Assembly: GCA_050309795.1 (NCBI GenBank) | Contig: JBNRMW010000019.1 | Coordinates: 1-64,000 of the forward strand | DNA length: 64,000 bases | Direction: 5' to 3' | DNA from: JBNRMW01 sp050309795 | Lineage (GTDB): Bacteria; Bacillota_I; Bacilli_A; Erysipelotrichales; Erysipelotrichaceae | Shown: positions 59,971 through 64,000 of the stretch, piece by piece | Layout: each line of letters opens with the position of its first letter | Numbering within the stretch: position 1 is the first letter of the stretch | The notes under the pieces: model-generated | What the model saw: only the letters and a program-made list of their open reading frames with translations | Databases searched by the model: none | What the model was told of the DNA's origin: nothing | Translations under genes and position numbers: made by a program

Positions 59971-60678
59971 ATGAGATTAAAATTAGTGCTTGTTGATGAT
60001 GAAGTCGTTCAACATCGTTGGATGCAAAAACTTGCGACCAATCAACCGCAGGTCCGCGAACTTTTGTTTTTCCAGTCGCCAAAAACACTGTTATTTGAAC
60101 TAGCAGATTTACAAGATGTCGATGCGTTTCTTTTAGATGTTGAAATGCCTGAAATGGATGGGTTGATTTTGGCGCATCAACTGCGTCAACGGGGTGTGGA
60201 TCTTCCAATCGTCTTTATGACGGCCTATGCAGAATTTGCTTTGGCTTCCTATGATGTGCAGGCCTTTGACTATTTATTGAAGCCCATCACCCAAGAGAAG
60301 TTTGATGGGTTAATTCAACGTCTTCTTCAGATTCAACCAATATTGGAACCGACCATCTTTTTTAATCAGGAGGGGTTACAGCGTTTTTATCAAAAAGATT
60401 TATATGGTTTGGAGGCTCAAGGCCACTTTACGCGGATTATTTTAAAGAATGCCGAGTTTTTGGTACGAGAATCAATTTCGAAAATTCGCGAACGTTTGAA
60501 TGAAGATTTTATCCAGACTCATCGCTCGTACGTGGTGAATCTACAACACATTAAGCAAATTAACCAAGACCATATTATCCTTGATAATGAGGAAATTATT
60601 CCATTATCACGACGCCAAATTAAAGCGGTTTCTGCTGCTTTTGTTGCCTATTATCAGAAAAGAGATTTTCGCTTATGA
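59971..60678 (+). CDS. LytTR-family response regulator
   Basis: About 235 residues. The receiver domain has the acidic pair D-D-E (9-11), phospho-acceptor Asp56 in L-L-D-V-E-M-P-E-M-D-G and the Lys in Y-L-L-K-P. The C-terminal LytTR DNA-binding domain shows E-A-Q-G-H-F-T-R-I, F-I-Q-T-H-R-S-Y-V-V-N and the final I-P-L-S-R-R-Q. AgrA/VirR relatives control bacteriocins, competence or virulence. An upstream frame start at 59917 lies in the fba terminator and is rejected. The GHKL sensor gene overlaps its end by 4 bases. Confidence 0.9.
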   Translation: MRLKLVLVDDEVVQHRWMQKLATNQPQVRELLFFQSPKTLLFELADLQDVDAFLLDVEMPEMDGLILAHQLRQRGVDLPIVFMTAYAEFALASYDVQAFDYLLKPITQEKFDGLIQRLLQIQPILEPTIFFNQEGLQRFYQKDLYGLEAQGHFTRIILKNAEFLVRESISKIRERLNEDFIQTHRSYVVNLQHIKQINQDHIILDNEEIIPLSRRQIKAVSAAFVAYYQKRDFRL

Positions 60679-61367
60679 TTTATGTTTTATTGACGGTTTC
60701 ACTAGTCGTTAATTGCTTGTTATTATATGTGCTCCGTGCGCAAAGGGTTACAGAGGAAACATTAGCAAAGATGATGGATCAACATGTTGAAGAAGTTGAA
60801 GTGATGTATAAAACGATGCGTTCAATTCGTCATGATTATGTCAACCAGATTCAGGTTTTAAAAGTGCTCAATTATGAAAGTAAATCCGAAGAATTACAGT
60901 CGTACTTGGATCAGATGGACCATGAATTGAATCAGGTTGAAACCATTGTTCGAACTGGCAATGCGACCGTGGATGCGATTATCAATTCAAAATTGAGTCT
61001 TGCAAAGGATCGGCAAATTGATTTAAATGTCCGAGCATTGGTTCCAGATAAGGTACCTATTTCCAATTTAGATCTTGGGATTGTTTTGAATAATTTATTA
61101 GCTAATGCCATTGAAGCTAGTGAAAAAGCACCGGATCGTTTTATCCGCTTTTATATGGCACCGATTAAAAATAATTTGTATATTTCTTGCACGAATGCGA
61201 CCATCGGGAAAGTTTCGTCTTTTCAAACGACGAAAGTGGGTAGCGAGCATGGGTTCGGTATCGCCCGCATTAATCAAGTGGTCACACGCAATCACGGTTG
61301 GGTTTTACGGCAAGCAGAACAAGGCGTCTTTAATACAGAAATCTATATACCTTTGGTGTCGTCTTAA
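60675..61367 (+). CDS. Short GHKL sensor histidine kinase with one membrane segment
   Basis: 230 residues. A single N-terminal membrane segment (about 2-20), a coiled stretch, the H-box R-S-I-R-H-D-Y-V-N-Q (His53) of AgrC-type kinases, an N-box N-N-L-L-A-N-A-I-E-A-S and a G-box H-G-F-G-I-A-R-I. AgrC-like kinases normally have six or more membrane helices for peptide sensing; this one has only one, so it may sense through a partner such as the adjacent ABC transporter. It is coupled to the LytTR gene. Confidence 0.87.
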   Translation: MIYVLLTVSLVVNCLLLYVLRAQRVTEETLAKMMDQHVEEVEVMYKTMRSIRHDYVNQIQVLKVLNYESKSEELQSYLDQMDHELNQVETIVRTGNATVDAIINSKLSLAKDRQIDLNVRALVPDKVPISNLDLGIVLNNLLANAIEASEKAPDRFIRFYMAPIKNNLYISCTNATIGKVSSFQTTKVGSEHGFGIARINQVVTRNHGWVLRQAEQGVFNTEIYIPLVSS

Positions 61368-61432
61368 CGGCCGTTCATGAGAAATTCAGTTTCGATTGAT
61401 TTTTTTTGATATAAAGACTCTGGGGGTATATC

Positions 61433-63208
61433 ATGAAAACGCAATTATTGTTACTTAAAAAAATACGACAAATGAGACCAGTTATTTTGGTTTTGTTAGT
61501 GGTGGTTGTTTTATTAGAAGTACTTAATAGTTTTTTAGGGATTTACTTAATGAGTTTATTAGTGTCCTTAGTGGTGGCTCAGGTGGAAGTGACCTACTTA
61601 GTTCAAGTGATGAGTGCTTATGTGTTATTGATGATGGTCGTATTAGTTGCCCATCAGTTTATGAAAGACCATTTAGCAAAGAACGCCCAAACCATTCGTA
61701 TGAAAACCATAGCCGAAGTCACGAATACAATGATTTACTTCGATTATCAACTATTTGAAGATGAAGAGGTACTTGCTTTACGGGATCAAGCGTTTGAAAC
61801 GAGTAATAGTAGTGATTCGTTATTTGAAATTTATCCTGCCCATTTACGGGACTTTTTATCAATTTTTTTACAGATCATTTTTTATTCGAGTTTGTTCTTT
61901 TTACTTAATAAATGGCTGATGGGTATCCTATTGTTCATGCTGGTTATCCTAAGTATTTATCGCAAATACCAAAACATGTATTGGTTAAAGACGAAACCTG
62001 AGATGGATCGTGTTTCGGAAAAACTGAACTATATGGATCGAGTATCTGGACGTTTTTCGATGGCAAAGGATATGCGGCTATACGGGGTGAAGAATTGGTT
62101 TAAAGAGATTCAAGAGGATTTACTACATCAACGTCAACAACTTCACGGTAAACGTTTAAGAGTGTTAACGGGGGGTAATTTCTTAGCGGCGTGTTTCACG
62201 ATTGTGCTCACAGCGCTAGGCTATTGGTCGTTAATTAATGAAGTTGTCAGGGGATATATTTCTATTGATGAATTGGTCTTTTTGATGGCTGCACTTACCC
62301 AAGTTACCAATCTAACCACTCGATTAGTGGATGTTAGTGGAGAGTTAATTAAAGATGGTCGTGAGTTTGAAATTTATCAACAATATGTCCAGTTGCCTCA
62401 ATTGTTTAACCATCAAAAAGGTTCCAAACTAGAAGAACGCGATATTGAAATCCGTTTTGATCAGGTTTCTTTTACCTATCCTAATGCGACCAAGCCGGTC
62501 TTTGAAGATTTGAGTTTTACAATTTCTAAAAATGAGAAATGTGCGTTAGTGGGATTGAATGGTTCGGGTAAAACGACTTTGGTTAAATTGTTATGTAATT
62601 TATATAAACCAGATCACGGTCGAATTTTAATTAATGGGGTTGATAATCAAGCGTTCAATGTTTTTGATTACTATGATTTATTTTCAGCCGTTTTCCAAGA
62701 TACGCATATTTGGCCCTATACCATCCGTCAATTGATTGTTCAAGGGAAAGCTTTTGATCAACAAAAATATGAAGAGGTTCTAAGACTTTCTGGTTTTAAA
62801 CCCATCGTTGAGCAGTTGCAGAAAAAGGACGAGAGTTTAATTGCCAGTACCATCGACAAAGAGGCGGTGGCGTTATCGGGTGGCCAACTTCAAAAATTGA
62901 AATTAGCGCAAGCACTGTATAAGGACGGCCCAATTCTTATTTTAGACGAACCAACAGCAGCATTAGATCCATTGGCAGAAAATGAGATTTACCGGAATTA
63001 TTTTGAATTAGCACGTAAGAAAACGTCCATTTTCATTACCCATCGACTCGCTTCCACGCAGTTTTGTGATCGTATCCTTTTTTTGGAAGATGGAAAAATT
63101 ACGGAAACTGGAACCCATCGCGAACTGATGCAACAAAGAGGTCATTATTTTGAAATGTATGAGAAGCAAGCCTACTACTACCGCCAAAAGGGAGGTCACC
63201 ATGTTTAA
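61433..63208 (+). CDS. ABC exporter with fused ATPase (partner 1 downstream of the two-component pair)
   Basis: 591 residues: six-helix membrane domain (about 1-330) and ATPase with Walker A G-L-N-G-S-G-K-T-T (about 373-381), signature L-S-G-G-Q-L-Q-K and Walker B I-L-I-L-D-E-P-T-A-A-L-D. No C39 peptidase domain. The membrane half lacks clear family motifs; such lantibiotic- or peptide-type exporters often accompany LytTR systems. The next gene overlaps its end by 8 bases, indicating a heterodimer. Confidence 0.88.
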   Translation: MKTQLLLLKKIRQMRPVILVLLVVVVLLEVLNSFLGIYLMSLLVSLVVAQVEVTYLVQVMSAYVLLMMVVLVAHQFMKDHLAKNAQTIRMKTIAEVTNTMIYFDYQLFEDEEVLALRDQAFETSNSSDSLFEIYPAHLRDFLSIFLQIIFYSSLFFLLNKWLMGILLFMLVILSIYRKYQNMYWLKTKPEMDRVSEKLNYMDRVSGRFSMAKDMRLYGVKNWFKEIQEDLLHQRQQLHGKRLRVLTGGNFLAACFTIVLTALGYWSLINEVVRGYISIDELVFLMAALTQVTNLTTRLVDVSGELIKDGREFEIYQQYVQLPQLFNHQKGSKLEERDIEIRFDQVSFTYPNATKPVFEDLSFTISKNEKCALVGLNGSGKTTLVKLLCNLYKPDHGRILINGVDNQAFNVFDYYDLFSAVFQDTHIWPYTIRQLIVQGKAFDQQKYEEVLRLSGFKPIVEQLQKKDESLIASTIDKEAVALSGGQLQKLKLAQALYKDGPILILDEPTAALDPLAENEIYRNYFELARKKTSIFITHRLASTQFCDRILFLEDGKITETGTHRELMQQRGHYFEMYEKQAYYYRQKGGHHV

Positions 63209-64000
63209 GCACATGATTCGAGTTTATCGCGACATTTATAAAATTGATAAACGTTTTGTTTGGATTCAAATTTTTTATGGGATTTTCTTTGCTTTAGTGC
63301 CTTTGTTGACGCTTTATTTTTCACAGCGAATCATTAATGCTTTGAGAATGGAAGCCTCGTGGGCGAGTGTCCAATCTTTGGTGATTCAATCTTTATTGCT
63401 TTTAGCATTTTCTCTGTTTTTTAGAACGTTCTTTGATAACCTGTATTCCACCGCTGTTGGTAATTTTAATGTGCGTTGCCGTTTTCATCAAAACGAAAAA
63501 CTATTATCGATGAAATACGAACATATCGAAGATGCCAAGGTTGAACAGTTGAAATCAGACTTACGGATCTTATCGTATTCTTCCGCAAATACCATCATTT
63601 CTCACGGCACTTCTATTCGCAGCAAGTTTCATCATCTGTTGACGATTGTATTGGCGATTGTTTTACTAGTACCTGTTTTCCAAGTTCAAAGTCATACTTT
63701 TTGGGATTCGTGGTGGGTACTCGGTGGCTTATTGTTTATACTCATCGTAATGGAGATGTCGATTTTATGGTTTAATCAAAAAGCCGCGCAGCAGATGTCT
63801 GTAGTTCAGAATGAAATTTTTGAAGCCAATAATTTGTTCGATTATTTGTTATCGATGATTTATCAACATGATTCGGGTAAAGAAATCCGATTGTATAATC
63901 AACAACCACAAATTAATGAGATGATTGACCACCATTTTGTTAAAGGAGGAATTACCAAGGTATTGGCGAAAGCGTATCAACTTTTGTCTCGTATTAATAG
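63201..64000 (+). CDS. ABC exporter membrane domain, partner 2 (cut by window end)
   Basis: An ATG at 63201, 4 bases after GGGAGGTC, opens a frame without stop to the window end (266 codons). It shows about four to five hydrophobic segments (I-F-Y-G-I-F-F-A-L-V-P-L-L-T-L, L-L-L-L-A-F-S-L-F-F, I-V-L-A-I-V-L-L-V-P-V, W-W-V-L-G-G-L-L-F-I) and the E-I-R-L-Y-N coupling-loop motif seen in exporters. The ATPase part lies beyond the window. It overlaps the upstream exporter by 8 bases, so the two likely form a heterodimer. Confidence 0.82.
   Translation, partial: MFKHMIRVYRDIYKIDKRFVWIQIFYGIFFALVPLLTLYFSQRIINALRMEASWASVQSLVIQSLLLLAFSLFFRTFFDNLYSTAVGNFNVRCRFHQNEKLLSMKYEHIEDAKVEQLKSDLRILSYSSANTIISHGTSIRSKFHHLLTIVLAIVLLVPVFQVQSHTFWDSWWVLGGLLFILIVMEMSILWFNQKAAQQMSVVQNEIFEANNLFDYLLSMIYQHDSGKEIRLYNQQPQINEMIDHHFVKGGITKVLAKAYQLLSRIN

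Overview
The window reads as chromosome from a low-GC Gram-positive bacterium of the Bacillota/Mollicutes border. Supporting genes are the RNA polymerase delta subunit (rpoE), DUF951 with ychF, a c-di-AMP receptor of the DarA type, RarA, DUF1934, a PyrG preceded by a Gram-positive type leader, and an operon-encoded V-type ATPase. TGA acts as a stop codon (for example at 43547-43549 and 48265-48267) and Trp is TGG, so the code is standard and the host is not a Mycoplasma-type UGA reader. The closest mental match is an Acholeplasma/Izemoplasma/Haloplasma-like lineage. That placement is inference and rests on no marker-gene search.

Layout. 1-0.5 kb: right end of an IS3-family element beside a broken gene. 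0.6-7.2 kb: SIS-domain isomerase, SAP-domain protein, orphan CofE-like ligase, PepF, histidine phosphatase, HAD phosphatase. 7.2-12.7 kb (minus): MFS transporter, heterodimeric ABC exporter, PHP phosphoesterase. 13.1-14 kb: out-of-frame remnant joining an acetoacetyl-CoA reductase to a thiolase. 14-20.6 kb: HAD, divergent deoC/deoR, methyltransferase, then a GntR-deoC-GlmU-like operon. 20.6-25.2 kb: ABC-2 transporter, duplicated-domain lipoprotein, RarA. 25.3-34.2 kb: dense housekeeping block (dtd, folD, DUF951, ychF, darA, pta, malic enzyme, ispF, HD hydrolase, aminopeptidase P). 34.2-42.9 kb: TetR regulator plus a complete V-ATPase operon. 43.1-50 kb: DUF1934, rpoE, M24 peptidase, DUF1129-like broken gene, pyrG, AlkD-like, oxidoreductase, phosphoesterase. 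50-58.7 kb (minus): one tightly overlapped glycoside-utilisation operon (amidase remnant, GH1, GH36, GPH symporter, GH13, small HTH protein). 59-64 kb: class II aldolase, then LytTR regulator, GHKL sensor and two ABC exporters, the last cut by the window edge.

The genes suggest a fermentative organism. Glycosides enter through the GPH symporter, are cut by GH1/GH13/GH36 enzymes and feed glycolysis (Fba). Acetyl-CoA is turned to acetyl-phosphate by Pta, and malate is decarboxylated by malic enzyme. Deoxynucleosides may be used through two DeoC paralogues under different regulators. Energy is coupled to ion gradients by a V-ATPase whose K subunit keeps Na+-type ligands and whose operon begins with a TetR gene behind a perfect 19-bp palindrome.

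Points most worth a second look: a CTP synthase in which the glutaminase nucleophile Cys is Gly, behind an intact CTP-sensing GGGC leader; the TetR-governed V-ATPase with an unusually short subunit C; a small HTH gene whose frame break sits exactly on an in-frame A AAA AAG slippery heptamer; several genes whose -10 box lies 6-7 nt before the ATG (leaderless geometry); and the reductase/thiolase chimera. No tRNA, rRNA or CRISPR array was recognised.
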